Assembly (NCBI GenBank): GCA_039090855.1
Contig: CM077025.1
Location: 99,924,489-99,988,488, forward strand
Origin: Macrothele yani
Taxonomy: Eukaryota; Arthropoda; Arachnida; Araneae; Macrothelidae
Direction: 5' to 3'
Length of the DNA stretch: 64,000 nucleotides
The translations under genes and the position numbers were made by a program. Under the pieces are notes generated by a model. That model was not told the origin of the DNA, did no database searches, and saw only the letters and a list, made by a program, of their open reading frames with translations. This document shows, one piece after another, positions 35,251 to 45,428 of the stretch (position 1 is the first letter of the stretch; every line of letters begins with the position of its first letter).

Positions 35251-36096
35251 CAGGGGTGCAGAAAATTTTCAGGGCCCAATATTTCCCCAGAAAGCAATTT
35301 TTTTCTGTCCGAAATTTCCCAAAAACTGTAGCAGACTTTCATACAAGTTTAAGCGAGTATTAGATCTATATGTTGATGATTAAGAACTAATCCTTAAAAG
35401 CCTATTACTTAAAAATTTGAAAAAAAAAAAAAAACAAAAAACCTAATATTTATTTAATATTCAAAATGTCTGAAATATTTTTGGGTCTAGGTGAAAACAG
35501 TGGTGGGGCAGAGAGGCTGAAAAATAAACAGCTAAAAAAAATTCTGCAATTAATAACTATAATTTATTTCATTCTAGCATTTCAGGCATATAATTGCGCC
35601 AGATAATTTTACTGAATGAAATTTAAATTAAGACTTAAATCCTTTTAAAAAATGCATGGGTCATTCGTTTAAAAATGTGCGGAACCCCTAATAATTTTTC
35701 AGATCGGCACCTACGACACATAAGCTGCCATTAGTTTCGGAATTTTTTTATTAGCATGACTAATGGTTGTGCCGTACTTATTACTCGTGCCACGCTGTCT
35801 ACACCTTGGCATTAGTAAAGTCGTTTGGGCTCGGTGATCCATATGCCAGCGGCAGTCTGCAGCACGTCACTGTGCTCATAACCTCTTGTATTTATAACGA
35901 CATGACATTTTTCAAAATGATTACCTGATTACCGTGCAGTAAATTACTCTTATCTTTTGCGTTACACTCGTTTTTAATAAGTCAATTTTTCGTTTTATTA
36001 TCATTACTACTATTAATATTTTACCCGCGGGCAAAAATTTCCCCAGAGCTGCCTTAATTTCCCCTGAACCTCGTTCGGATAAATTCTGCACCCCTG
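35251..36096. mobile_element. hAT non-autonomous element with 8-bp target duplication
   Basis: The left end CAGGGGTGCAGAAAATTT and inverted right end CAGGGGTGCAGAATTTAT form the TIRs. The 8-bp repeat CATTATTG (35243-35250 and 36097-36104) flanks them. Removing the element restores the PLE reading found intact at 47740-47760. Inside are poly-A runs and no coding. A later insertion than A1. Confidence 0.93.
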
Positions 36097-36104
36097 CATT
36101 ATTG

Positions 36105-36580
36105 TTACAATTTCTATTTTTCGTTTTTCGATTACAACCGCTTCTGAAATAAACTGCTGGTCGTATTTTTTATGTGATGTTATTAATTTGATATTAAACC
36201 AGTCTGGTGAAAAATTATTTTCAGAATGATACTGAATCAGAGACTTCTTCATCTTCCCTTTGCACCAATTTGAAATATTTTGGTTCAAACCTGCATTGTA
36301 ATCGTCTTTTGGTGCTGCCTATATTTGATTTCATTTGTACTCCCTCTTTGTTAATCGTTGGAATAGAATATATACCTGAACTTTCCAGGATGGAAGTTTT
36401 ATTGGCAGTCAGTAATTTCCCATTGTCAATTACCATCTCTGCCAACTTAATATTGTGATCAACACACTCCTTTTTAAAGATATCAGTCACGGGTGTTAAG
36501 TATGGAAATTTTATAAAACATTTATTTTCAGTTTCCATAATTACTGGTTTCTTATTCTTCACTGTTTTTAACATTTGCAT
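36105..36580 (-). pseudogene. PLE-A1 GIY-YIG endonuclease region
   Basis: The minus-strand frame from 36580 reads KKPVIMETENKCFIKFPYL and LKKECVDHNIKLAEMVIDN-like sequence. Then SSGIYSIPTINKEGVQ leads to (S)NIGSTKRRLQCR, matching the GIY...YIG nuclease signature (YIGS changed to NIGS here) that PLEs place after the RT. The 3' part, SPDWFNIKLITSHKKYDQQF, follows after a frameshift near 36280. The final residues resume beyond the hAT insertion at 35124-35242 (VPVELLNAWKYLIEIEEKMK). It is inactive from the frameshift and insertions. Confidence 0.85.
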
Positions 36581-36812
36581 ACATTGATCTTACCAAGCGT
36601 TTATTATATCCAAACTCTTGGGCAATCGATTCAATCCATTTAATCTCATTTTCTTCATCCTCTTTCGAAGATGACATATTAATGGCTCTTCTAATGAAAA
36701 CTACAAAGGCTGCTGTTTTATATCTCCATGGATGTGAAGACCCATAAGGAATGATCGCCACAATATATGTATCTTTCCTGTATACTGATGTTTCTATGCA
36801 GTTCTTATTAAT
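36581..36812 (-). pseudogene. PLE-A1 RT-endonuclease linker
   Basis: Minus-strand reading NKNCIETSVYRKDTYIVAII, PYGSSHPWRYKTAAFVVFIR, then KWIESIAQEFGYNKRLVRSM: the region between the reverse transcriptase and the GIY-YIG domain, also present in A2 at 47040-47290. The upstream continuation (LFRNIN) is 6.2 kb away at 43022 because of the hAT insertion at 36813-43018. Confidence 0.85.
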
Positions 36813-37564
36813 TAGGGTGGCTACAAAATCATGAACAAAAAATTCCCTGACTTTTCCATGTTTTCCAGATGAAAATGCACTTTTTTCCCTGACCACTGCA
36901 TACAAACCAGAAAAGTTAATGAATACAAAGGCAAATAATAAAAACACTTTTTTACTTCTATTTTTACAAATGAAGTCAACTCTTGATAACTCTTAACTTT
37001 GATAACACTGAAATTCTGATAACTCAAGAAAAAGTAAAATTCCTTGCAAGTGCCCTAGGCACATAATGAAGTTACGGTCTTGATAAGTCAAAAAAATTTT
37101 AGTGGCCAACGTGATAACTCAAAATATTCTTGTTTAAAAATAAAAAATAGCCCATAAAATGCAAACAACATAAGGATTTGATGCACAACTCATTCATAAC
37201 AATAGACAACAAAAGCAAACATTCCACGCTGACCACTTTAACCTTGGAAAGTGACCTCCCTCTGAAATAATTCTGCCACCACTCAGCCAGGGACAGACTG
37301 CAACTACACTCCTTGCAGCACATCTTCAATTTCCACATAGGCTCCTTGAAGATCATCAGCGGTATTCTGACTTACTCAGAGAACGATTGAAGGATCTGAA
37401 GTCTGGTGAGAGGGATGTAGAAAAAAAGTGGGAATGTTTTAAGAACTGTGTTGTCACTGCTGCTAAAGAGGTCTGTGGCACCACAATAGTGGGGTAACAA
37501 TAGAGGTGATACTTGGTGGAATAGTGAGATTGTTGAGGCAGTAAAGAAAAAGAAGGAAGCCTAT

Positions 37565-38617
37565 TTGGGGATGTTGCAAGGTAGAATCTCTGTGGATGAA
37601 TATCGCTGTAAGAAGCGTGAAGCTGCTAAGCTGGTTCGCCACAGTAAGGCAAAAGATAGGAAGGAGAAAGTGGAAAGGCATGAACTGGCTTTTTGGAAAG
37701 ATAGAAAGTCCTTCTGGAAGTACACGAGACTCAGGAGAAATAGGGGAAACAAAGTTGTAAGTTGTGTGAAGAATGAGATTGAGGAAATGATATGGGAACC
37801 CAATGAGTTAAGTGACAGATGGGGTGAATACTTCTGTGAGTTATTAGATCAGGAAAGCAAAGATGATTCTGAGAAAGACGCAGATGATGTCACAATGAGG
37901 GATGAAAGCACAGGAGGGATCTCAAGAGAAGAAGTGTGTAAAGCTCTAAAATCTCTTCAGAATGGTAAGGCTCCAGGAGTTGATGGCACAACTGCCGAGA
38001 TGTTGAAATATGGTGGTGACTCTATAATTGACTGGTTAACTGAAATTTGCCAGTTGTGCTGGGAGTTAAGAATGGTCCCTCGGGATTGGAAGGATGCTAT
38101 CATTGTTCCCTTGTATAGGGGAAAAGGTGATCAGACTGAATGCAAGAACTATCGTGGTATTAGCCTACTGAGTGTGCCAGGGAAAGTGTTTGGTAAGGTT
38201 GTTATTGAAAAAGTACGGGGTCTTACATCATTGAAAGTGTGGAATGCTCAGAGTGGTTTTATGCCTGGTAAAGGCTGCACTAACCAGATTTTTGCATTAC
38301 GCACGATGATTGAAAAGTATCTGGCTGTTGGGAAGAAAGTTTTTACTGCCTTCATTGATTTAGAGAAAGTTTACGACCGAGTGAATAGGGCACTTTTGTG
38401 GAAGGTGTTGAATGAATATGGTGTTACTGGGAATCTACTTAATAGTGTAAAAGCCATGTATGCTGGTAGTAGAGCTTGTGTACGAGTGAATGGTGTTTTA
38501 TCAAAATGGTTTTCCATTGGTGCAGGAGTTAGACAAGGTTGTGTAATGTCACCATGGCTGTTTAATATATTTATGGATGCATGCATGCGTGAGGCCAAAA
38601 TAGATAATAGTGGTTAA
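37565..38617 (+). pseudogene. LINE reverse transcriptase, main open segment
   Basis: A 350-codon open frame; homology actually starts upstream (DTWWNSEIVEAVKKKK in another frame near 37515). RT landmarks in order: NGKAPGVDGTTAEMLKYGG (about residues 130-150), YRGISLLSVPGKVFGKVVIE, QSGFMPGKGCTNQIF, motif A FIDLEKVYDRVNRALLWKVL (about 260), and motif B GVRQGCVMSPWLFNIFMD. An in-frame TAA (38615) ends it just before motif C. It copies LINE RNA at the target nick. The single stop suggests a relatively recent insertion. Confidence 0.92.
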
Positions 38618-39465
38618 TGTCTTGGTGATATCCGTGTGTGCAGATTGCTGTATGCTGATGACACTGTCCTGTTGGCAGAGAGCAAAAGTGAGTTGCAGAG
38701 TATTTTGACTCGGATGCACGAAATTTGCATGAAATTCAGACTGAGTATAAATAAGGGAAAAACCAAAGTTATGGTGTTTGAGAGAGGAACGGGTAGAACT
38801 GAATGTAATGTAAGTATAAATGGCACTGTGATTGACCATGTGAGTGAGTTTGTGTATTAGGAAGCATGTTTGACAGAGAGAACAAGTTGGATGGTGAAAT
38901 CAGTAGGCGAGTGAATTCTTCTTTGAAAGTCATAGCTGCTCTGGGAGGTTTTCACAGGAATGATGGGTTCTCTAGAGAGTCCTGCATGGCTTGGCTGTGT
39001 TTGAAAGTGTAATTGTTCCTACTCTGACGTATGGCAGTGAAACCTGGGTACTGCAGGAGAAACATAGGAGTCGTGTGTGCTGGAGAAATGTGTTACTTAC
39101 GTCGGGTTTGTGGCAAGACACGATATGATTGTGTGAGAAATGAAGATGTATTGCAGTTGTGTGATGTGAAGCAAAATGTTGTTAGCAAGGTGGAGACCAA
39201 TATGCTTTGGTGGTTTGGCCATGTTGAAAGAATGAGTGATGAAATGCTTACTAAGAAAATCTTTTCAGCCCAAGTGGCAGGAAGGAAAGGCAGAGGAAGG
39301 CCAAGGAAGACATGGGTGGATCAGATTCAGAAGTGTCTGCATGAGAAAAAGATTATGAGTATGAAGTATAAAAGATCTTGTGTACGGCGTGTAATGGATA
39401 TTAGTGAAGCACGAGTTGTATGTCAAGATCGCTGTAAATGGAGAAGTTTGATACGACAACAATAA
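38618..39465 (+). pseudogene. LINE RT motif C and C-terminal domain
   Basis: The same frame continues after the stop with LLYADDTVLLAESKSELQSI (catalytic ADD), INKGKTKVMVFERGTGRTEC, then shifts by one base at 38857. SMFDREN..LDGEISRRVNSS follows, then a second shift, VPTLTYGSETWVL, RRVCGKTRYDCVRNEDVLQL, NMLWWFGHVERMSDEMLTKK and GRKGRGRPRKTWVDQIQKC. The coding end is at 39465. These are the thumb and the typical LINE tail. Two frameshifts and two extra stops near 39009 disable it. Confidence 0.9.
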
Positions 39466-39791
39466 GTAAAAATTATCTGGAAGTTTTTATTTCTTTTTGG
39501 AGCTAACCTCTGAATCTCAGAGAACAGCTTAGTGATATGTATGTATGTAAGTAATCAAAAAGTCATCTTTAATTAACATTCAAAAATAATTTCAGACTGG
39601 CATCTTACCATTCGACCTAATAGACAGATGGTGTTCAGTAGCACTTTTTGTTAATTTTATGTTGCATATTCTTGTTCTGAACAAATTCAAGCTTTGTTCA
39701 TAAAACTTATTTTTCTGAACTTGTGGCTTACAATCACAAGTTGAACACATTGTCCTTTGCTGATAAAATCAATTATTAAAGATGTTGAAGG

Positions 39792-39826
<35 letters not shown>

Positions 39827-40419
39827 TACAGCATTTCGTAATACTGGAAAGCACAATGTCTACAATACTAAAGAATAAAAAAGTGATTTATATTCAATTT
39901 TTTCAAAAGGAAGCCTCATCAAAAAGAAAAGAAAAAGAAATGTGCAGAGTATTAGAATATTTGAGGGATGTTTAATGGAAATGAAATATGTATTCAGTGT
40001 AGAGATAAAAATGTGAGTTCAACACGTAGAGATAAAAATCAGAATTCCACAATGCTTGACAGACAGGAAATCCAAGAAAGCGAACGTGCAGTGCATGAAC
40101 CTCCACTTACCATATGATGATACTGCCTCTAAAATTGCAGTTTACGACAAGATGAGACCAAAGAAGGGGGGAAAAAGCTGAACATTTTAACTGGTGAAAA
40201 ATCAAAACAGACAGCAAGAATGCAGACTACTGTTAGTCTGTCTTTTGTTGACTCTGCAACTGCACAGCATTGCTTAATTTTTTCTTTCTGCTGCTATCAT
40301 TCTCTCCCTACTTCTTCATTGTCGCTTTTCTTGATTTTTATGCTCTCTGATAATAACCATCAGCCTGAGGACCAACCATGAGCGCACAATATCAAAGCTT
40401 CAACTATTTCAGATAAATG

Positions 40420-41361
40420 GTGTAACTTTGGGAATATTAATACTTTTTGAACACCATGCATTAATTTTTACAAATTTTCCAACTTCGTCACTTCCGTTTT
40501 CGGGAATTTCCTTCTTCCCTTATCAAGATTAAATGCAAAAACTTATGGGGTGGGGGATATTTCACAAGGCTGGAGAGTGGAAACATCGCGGGAGGGGGGG
40601 GATTCCGTCCGACTTCCGGTTTTGGAAATTTTTCTCCTATTTTAAAGGTGAAATGCTAAAATTTATGCAGTAAAATATTACTTAAAAATACTGCACACAG
40701 GCAACATCGCTAGAAAAAATAAATTACGATTATGGAAAAAATCTGAACTCCGTCGACTTTCAGTTTTCGAAAGTTTCGTAAAGATGGAATTCCGTCCTCC
40801 GACAAACATTTATCCCCCCCCCTCCCACACACACACAATTCTGTTTACTTGTGCATCGATCTCCTGAGTGGCCAACATAACGAAAAAGGTGGAATTTCTC
40901 AAATTCGTGGAAGAACCTCAAGCCAGAAGAGAAGGAGGCAATTTTTGCGGCGCCTAAATTCCGTTTCCACAAATTCTTGCCTACAGTTTCAAGCTGAAAT
41001 ACGAACATATATGCCATAAAATGATATTTTACAAGAATACTGACACAAACGCAACATCCGGAGAAAAAAATTACCATTAGGGCAAATTCTTTTTACTCCA
41101 TTTAACTACTGTTTTCGAAAGCTTTGCAACACGAAATACCGTCCCCAGACGGAAAATGACCCAACCCCCAAATTCTCTTCAGTTTTGCATCAATCATGAT
41201 AGCGATCTAAATGATGAATTCCGCGAATCCGCTTAAGAATCTTATGTATATCATAAAATAATAGCAAAATATTTTTTTTAAACAAATGAAAATTCGTAGA
41301 ATCCGTAGTTAGACAACTAAATCGGTAGAAAATACGAACATTCCGTGGTAATTGGCATGCA
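40420..41361. repeat. Fragment related to the 30936-33498 hAT element
   Basis: GTGTAACTTTG.GAATAT.AAT (40430) matches 31992 onwards. Blocks such as AACTTCGTCACTT and TTGCATCGATCT also recur in order, and the right end ATTGGCATGCATAACAG resembles the inverted TIR. TCCGTA subterminal motifs (41300-41345) are kept. A left terminus was not found, so it is partial. Confidence 0.6.
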
Positions 41362-42076
41362 TAACAGTCATATAATCGGCACCACGTGATTGCACCTATC
41401 GTGTGAATCACAATTTCCGACAGAAAACTGATTTACAGGACTGACTCAGAAATCCAAAGATGCAAAAAAAAAAAAAAAAAAAAAAATGATCATCTTATTG
41501 AAACAGTAACTGTCATTTTGAAGTATTTTTGTGTTACTTTTAAGTAAAAAAAAGAACTAAAACGCAGTTCATTAGTCAAGACTAAAAAATCCATTGAAAT
41601 TGCGGACAGTCCATAGCATTGTCTTATTTCTGAAAAGGTTTTTTCGGTATTCAGTTGAAACATAAACTAAAACAATCAGCGCACCAAAACTAGGCGATGC
41701 GATTCGCAGAATGGCTGCACGCTACGGAATACCTCTGCACGATTCCCGAGAGTCACGGGTTCTCACACCGCGTAGGCTTCCGCACGCGCAAATAGTAACG
41801 CCTCCTTGCGTCATATTTTCTGTCAAAATACTTCTAAGTAAAAGAAAAATATATATTCTTACAATCTCAAAATATATATTCTTACAATCTCTTTGCAGTC
41901 TTCTATCTCGCTGTTAGGTTATATTTTTTTCTGTTACCGCATTTTTGGTACTTTCCCAATAACACCACCTCACCTGACAATTACCTCGCGGACTTTTTAA
42001 AACGACGCACAGTTTTTTGTTGTTTTTTTACCGGTGTCCGCAGCAACTAAATTTATAACCTTTTAATAGATAATCT

Positions 42077-42499
42077 ATGGATTACAGAACAGAAATTACG
42101 GCATTTACTGCAATATATTACGAAACCTCAACTAAGAAAAAAATTCGACGCCATGACCCGAATTTTAGGTGCCTGGGCGACCTGGCGCAAGGAATTTGTC
42201 GAGGAGCCCTGGACATACCGATAACAGAAGCACAATCTTTTTTTACAAAAGACGTACTAAAAAGACAAAGCTTGCAAAATTTGCTGAAAACCCGGCTGGT
42301 CTTGTGCGCAAAGGATGTTTCCTCACTCAAGGTCACTCCTAAAGCCAAACCCGAGAAAATGCGAAGCATACGTAACATTGCCATTTCCGAATCCGATATC
42401 GAACTTTTGTACCCAAACAATCAGAAGGAAAAAGAAATAATGCATACAGCGGGCATAAGTCCGATGCAAAAGGTACTTCAAAGCACACAAAGTAAATAA
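42077..42499 (+). CDS. Unidentified 140-codon ORF inside the 6.2-kb insertion
   Basis: An uninterrupted basic frame starts MDYRTEITAFTAIYYETSTK and ends at a TAA at 42497. It contains a Lys/Arg-rich start (KKKIRRHDPNFRCLGDLAQG), a middle CRGALDIPITEAQSFF and a KAKPEKMRSIRNIAISESD stretch. No domain is recognised, and there are no membrane helices or signal peptide. It lies between a hAT fragment and the right end of the inserted element, so it could be a TE accessory protein, a captured exon or chance. No splice sites are obvious. Confidence 0.3.
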   Translation: MDYRTEITAFTAIYYETSTKKKIRRHDPNFRCLGDLAQGICRGALDIPITEAQSFFTKDVLKRQSLQNLLKTRLVLCAKDVSSLKVTPKAKPEKMRSIRNIAISESDIELLYPNNQKEKEIMHTAGISPMQKVLQSTQSK

Positions 42500-43018
42500 T
42501 TTATACTATTACACTTCGTAAATAAAAGAGAAAATACGACCTATAAACATGAATTAAAAACAATCTGATTCCGAAATTGTTTTCTTCCCTTTTTAAACAC
42601 ATTATTATATCTCTTTTCGATTTTTTTTATCGTGTATGCACACATAATTCAGTCTGAATTATGTATATTTACAACAACATGAAGCCATCCCAGAAAAAAA
42701 GTGCTGGCATTGCGGGCAGATGCGGAATTGTGGATTGATTGAACAAGGGTGCGTTGGAGCCCAAGTCAAAGAAAACATGGCCATTTAGACAATAAAACTA
42801 CATCGTTTTAATGAAATAGTATGCAGACATAAAACTCGCAAATATATTTGGCTAAAACAACATTCAATGTTTTATTATTTTATCGCTGGCAAGATGAGCT
42901 AGGACGATGGAAATAAAAATTCCAGACTTCGTTTGATTTGCCATAAATTCCCTGACATTTCCATGACTTTTCCCGATCGAAGGAAATTCCCTGACTTTTC
43001 CCGATTTTCCAGGTCTGT

Positions 43019-43702
43019 CACCATTAATGTTACGAAATAAAGGGATATCAAGGAAGTTGAGTTTGTTATCAATTTCTATTTCGACAGTAACCTTTATAGT
43101 AGGATAAAAACTGTTGTACATTTGCATGAATTTATTTAGATCCTTTTCAGAGTGATTCCAGAAGATGAGTATGTCATCCATGTATCTTAGAAAAATTAAA
43201 AGTAAGGGAGTGTTATCCAACAAAAACACCCTTTTCTCTATATCCTGTAGCACCACCTCAGCTAATAAGACACAGGTGAACCCATTGGGGTGCCGAACTG
43301 TTGTCTAAAGACGGTTTTATTATATTTAAAGTAATTATTTTGGTTAATGAACTTTAATGATGATATGATGCTATTCCTTTCAGTATCAATCATTTTCAAC
43401 ATTCTTAACCTACTATCAATAATTTCAATTGCTGTTTTAGTAGGAGTGCTTGGATATAGTGACTCTACATCCAGGCTCAACATTGTAAAATTGGTTGTCC
43501 TCACTTTCCTAACCCTCTCAATCACTTGTATTGAATTCCTAACTGTGTACACATGTTCATTGAATAAATGTTCCAAATATTTAAACAATGCCCGTTCTAA
43601 GTTGATGGTTGGGGCTGTACATCTGTTAACAATGGGCCGGACAGAGTTTTCGTCTTAATGTGTCTTCAGTTTTCCGAATAAATATGGAATATTGGCCCCA
43701 TC
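43019..43702 (-). pseudogene. PLE-A1 reverse transcriptase, 5'-truncated
   Basis: Minus strand from 43702: ANIPYLFGKLKT, then MFKYLEHLFNEHVYTVRNSI, motif A LSLDVESLYPSTPTKTAIEI, motif B FRQQFGTPMGSPVS, a frameshift at about 43262-43268, LAEVVLQDIEKRVFLL, motif C FLRYMDDILIFWNHSEKDLN and IEIDNKLNFLDIPLFRNIN. All RT motifs are typical of Penelope-like RT, and the catalytic Asp pair is intact. It starts abruptly at the head-to-head junction, and its 3' continuation is displaced by the 6.2-kb insertion. Confidence 0.9.
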
Positions 43703-43873
43703 TAATAACGTCATGAACAGTAAATGTTAAACGTTTATACGTTAATATAGTAATACTTTGAGCCACGTAAAAATATGCTCAATTCAGCATAGAGTTTTGC
43801 GCTGATTTGAGTAGATAATGTAAAAAAGTTACGAAACTGGAGATTAGTTTGCAATGACTGGAATTAGTTATTC
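43703..43873 (+). repeat. PLE-A2 5' terminal region (pLTR part)
   Basis: TAACGTCATGAACAGTAAAT, GTTAAACGTTTATACGTTAA and the following bases recur at the 3' end of A2 (50520-50576) and at the A1 end (33656-33790, inverted). This is the terminal repeat arrangement of PLEs. The junction with A1 at 43702/43703 has no spacer. Confidence 0.75.
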
Positions 43874-44436
43874 ATGGTGGTGTGCCCTATTGGAATGAAA
43901 ATGGCGTTACGCTTGATGAAACAATCAGCTAGGATATTTAGACAACATCATGTTAAATTGGGCAAAGAGGTTGAGCATCTTAATTTTCTTACCACATGTA
44001 AAGCTAATGGCCTAATACCAAGGTTCTTGGAAATTAAAAATAAAAGATATAGTCACAGCGACAAAAATATAATAAGCAATTGCGAGGTCAAGAGATTAAG
44101 GTCATTTATTCGAGAGAAACAGAAAAAAGTCAACCACCTAAGTACCAGATGTTATAACCTGTACAATGATTATATCAGTAAAGAAAATGATGAAGATATA
44201 TTAAGAGTTGAGTTAATCAAAATATTCACTACCGTAGATAGGCAGATACAGCTTTGTAAAGGCAAACATTTTAAGAAAATCGAAAGATTGATGGATAATA
44301 AATTTAAAACAACCAAAGAAAATAAAGGTGTAGTGGGTGGTCAACGGTGCATCAATAAATCAAATGTTAAACTGACAAATTTGCAACAGATTTCATTACA
44401 CCAAGGTATAAAAGTTTGCATACCCACAGATAATGC
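43874..44436 (+). pseudogene. PLE-A2 N-terminal domain
   Basis: The open frame from 43874 includes MKMALRLMKQSARIFRQHHV, HLNFLTTCKANGLIPRFLEI, then KKVNHLSTRCYNLYNDYISK. This is the charged, helix-rich N-terminal part typical of PLE proteins ahead of the RT. Homology leaves this frame near 44430 (one-base shift) and goes on in the next. The remaining frame to 44539 is out of register. The second ATG at 43901 is an alternative start. Confidence 0.75.
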
Positions 44437-45428
44437 CCAGAACAGAAGATATTATACCGCCTATGGAGGAAGTCATCAAGAAATTGCCTATTTGGAAGAG
44501 GAATCCAGTCCGTTTAAAACTTATGAGGACTATTTGTAAAATGTATGATAAACCGAGTAACCAGTGCATAAAATATGAACGTGATGCATTAATAGAGTTA
44601 AAGAATAATCCTGCAGTCAAATGCACTGAGGCTGATAAAGATAAACAGATAGCCGTATTGGATTACGCAGTGTACAACGACAAGATGATGACAGCTATTG
44701 ATAATTTGAAAGCTATTGAAGTTACGAAGGATCCCACTGAATCAATTCTGTGACAGTTGGCAAAACTTAGAAACCATTCTCAATTACCTGAAGACATAAA
44801 AAGAAGAGCTATACCACCAGGTGGGGCCAATATTCCATATTTATTCGGAAAACTGAAGACACAAAGACGAAAACCCTGTCTGGGCCCATTGTAAACAGAT
44901 GTACGGCCCCAACCATAGTCTTAGAACGGGCATTTGTTCAAATATTTGGAACATTTATTCAATGAACATGTGTACACAGTTAGGAGTTCAATGCAAGTGA
45001 TTGAGAGGCTTCGGAAAGTTAGTACAACCAATTTCACAATATTGAGCCTGGATGTAGAGTCACTATATATCCAAGCACTCCTACGGAAACAGCAATTGAA
45101 ATTATTGATAGTAGGTTAAGAATGTTGAAAATGATTGATACTGAAAGGAATAGCATCATATCATCATTTAAAGTTCATTAGCCAAAATAATTACTTTAAA
45201 TATAATAAAACCATCTTTAGACAACAGTTCGGCACCCCAAAGGGTTCACCTGTGTCTTATTAGCAGAGGTGGTGCTACAGGATATAGAGAAAAGGGTATT
45301 TTTGTTGGATAACACTCCCTTACCTTTAGTTTTTCTAAGATACGTGGATGACATACTCATCTTCTGGAATCACTCTGAAAAGGATCTAAATAAATTCATA
45401 CAAATGTACAACAGTTATTATCCTACTA
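44433..45428 (+). pseudogene. PLE-A2 reverse transcriptase
   Basis: PRTEDIIPPMEEVIKKLPIW leads to the RT entry motif CTEADKDKQIAVLDYAVYND. A TGA at 44751 interrupts; then PYLFGKLKTQRRKPCLGPL follows. Motif A SLDVESLY is followed by a 2-base insertion (45066). Motif B reads QQFGTPKGSP, then the same frameshift as in A1 (about 45253-45262), and motif C RYVDDILIFWNHSEKDLNKF. The segment ends NSYYPT, where the Tc1 element was inserted; coding resumes at 46971. It is inactive, with three independent lesions plus the shared one. Confidence 0.9.

Larger units (their letters stand above)
37360..39549 (+). mobile_element. LINE (non-LTR retrotransposon), 5'-truncated
   Basis: It contains the pre-RT linker, RT and C-terminus of one LINE polyprotein in plus orientation, then a short 3' UTR ending in ATGTATGTATGTA. 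No endonuclease domain is seen, so about half of the element is missing. The 3' end is identical in structure to the fragment at 26066-26275. The clade is not resolved; it is of the type with GKAPGVDG and a GRGRPRKTW tail. Confidence 0.88.
36813..43018. mobile_element. hAT-like 6.2-kb insertion in PLE A1, carrying other elements
   Basis: PLE-A1 coding breaks after ...LFRNIN at 43022 and resumes with NKNC at 36812, while A2 reads straight through at 47030-47050. The inserted ends are TAGGGTGGCTACAAAATC on the left and, inverted, TAATGGTGACAGACC on the right, with ATTAAT on both flanks. Both ends contain AATTCCCTGAC.TTTTCC subterminal motifs familiar from hAT elements with CAGGGTGGC ends. Inside are a LINE (37360-39549), a relative of the 30936 hAT (40420-41361) and an unknown 140-codon frame. 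One insertion is certain; hAT type is probable. Confidence 0.7.

Noticed and set aside
36813..43018. Two independent PLE copies rather than one interrupted copy
   Set aside because: Coding breaks at exactly the same residue on both sides and ATTAAT is repeated; A2 shows the uninterrupted join.
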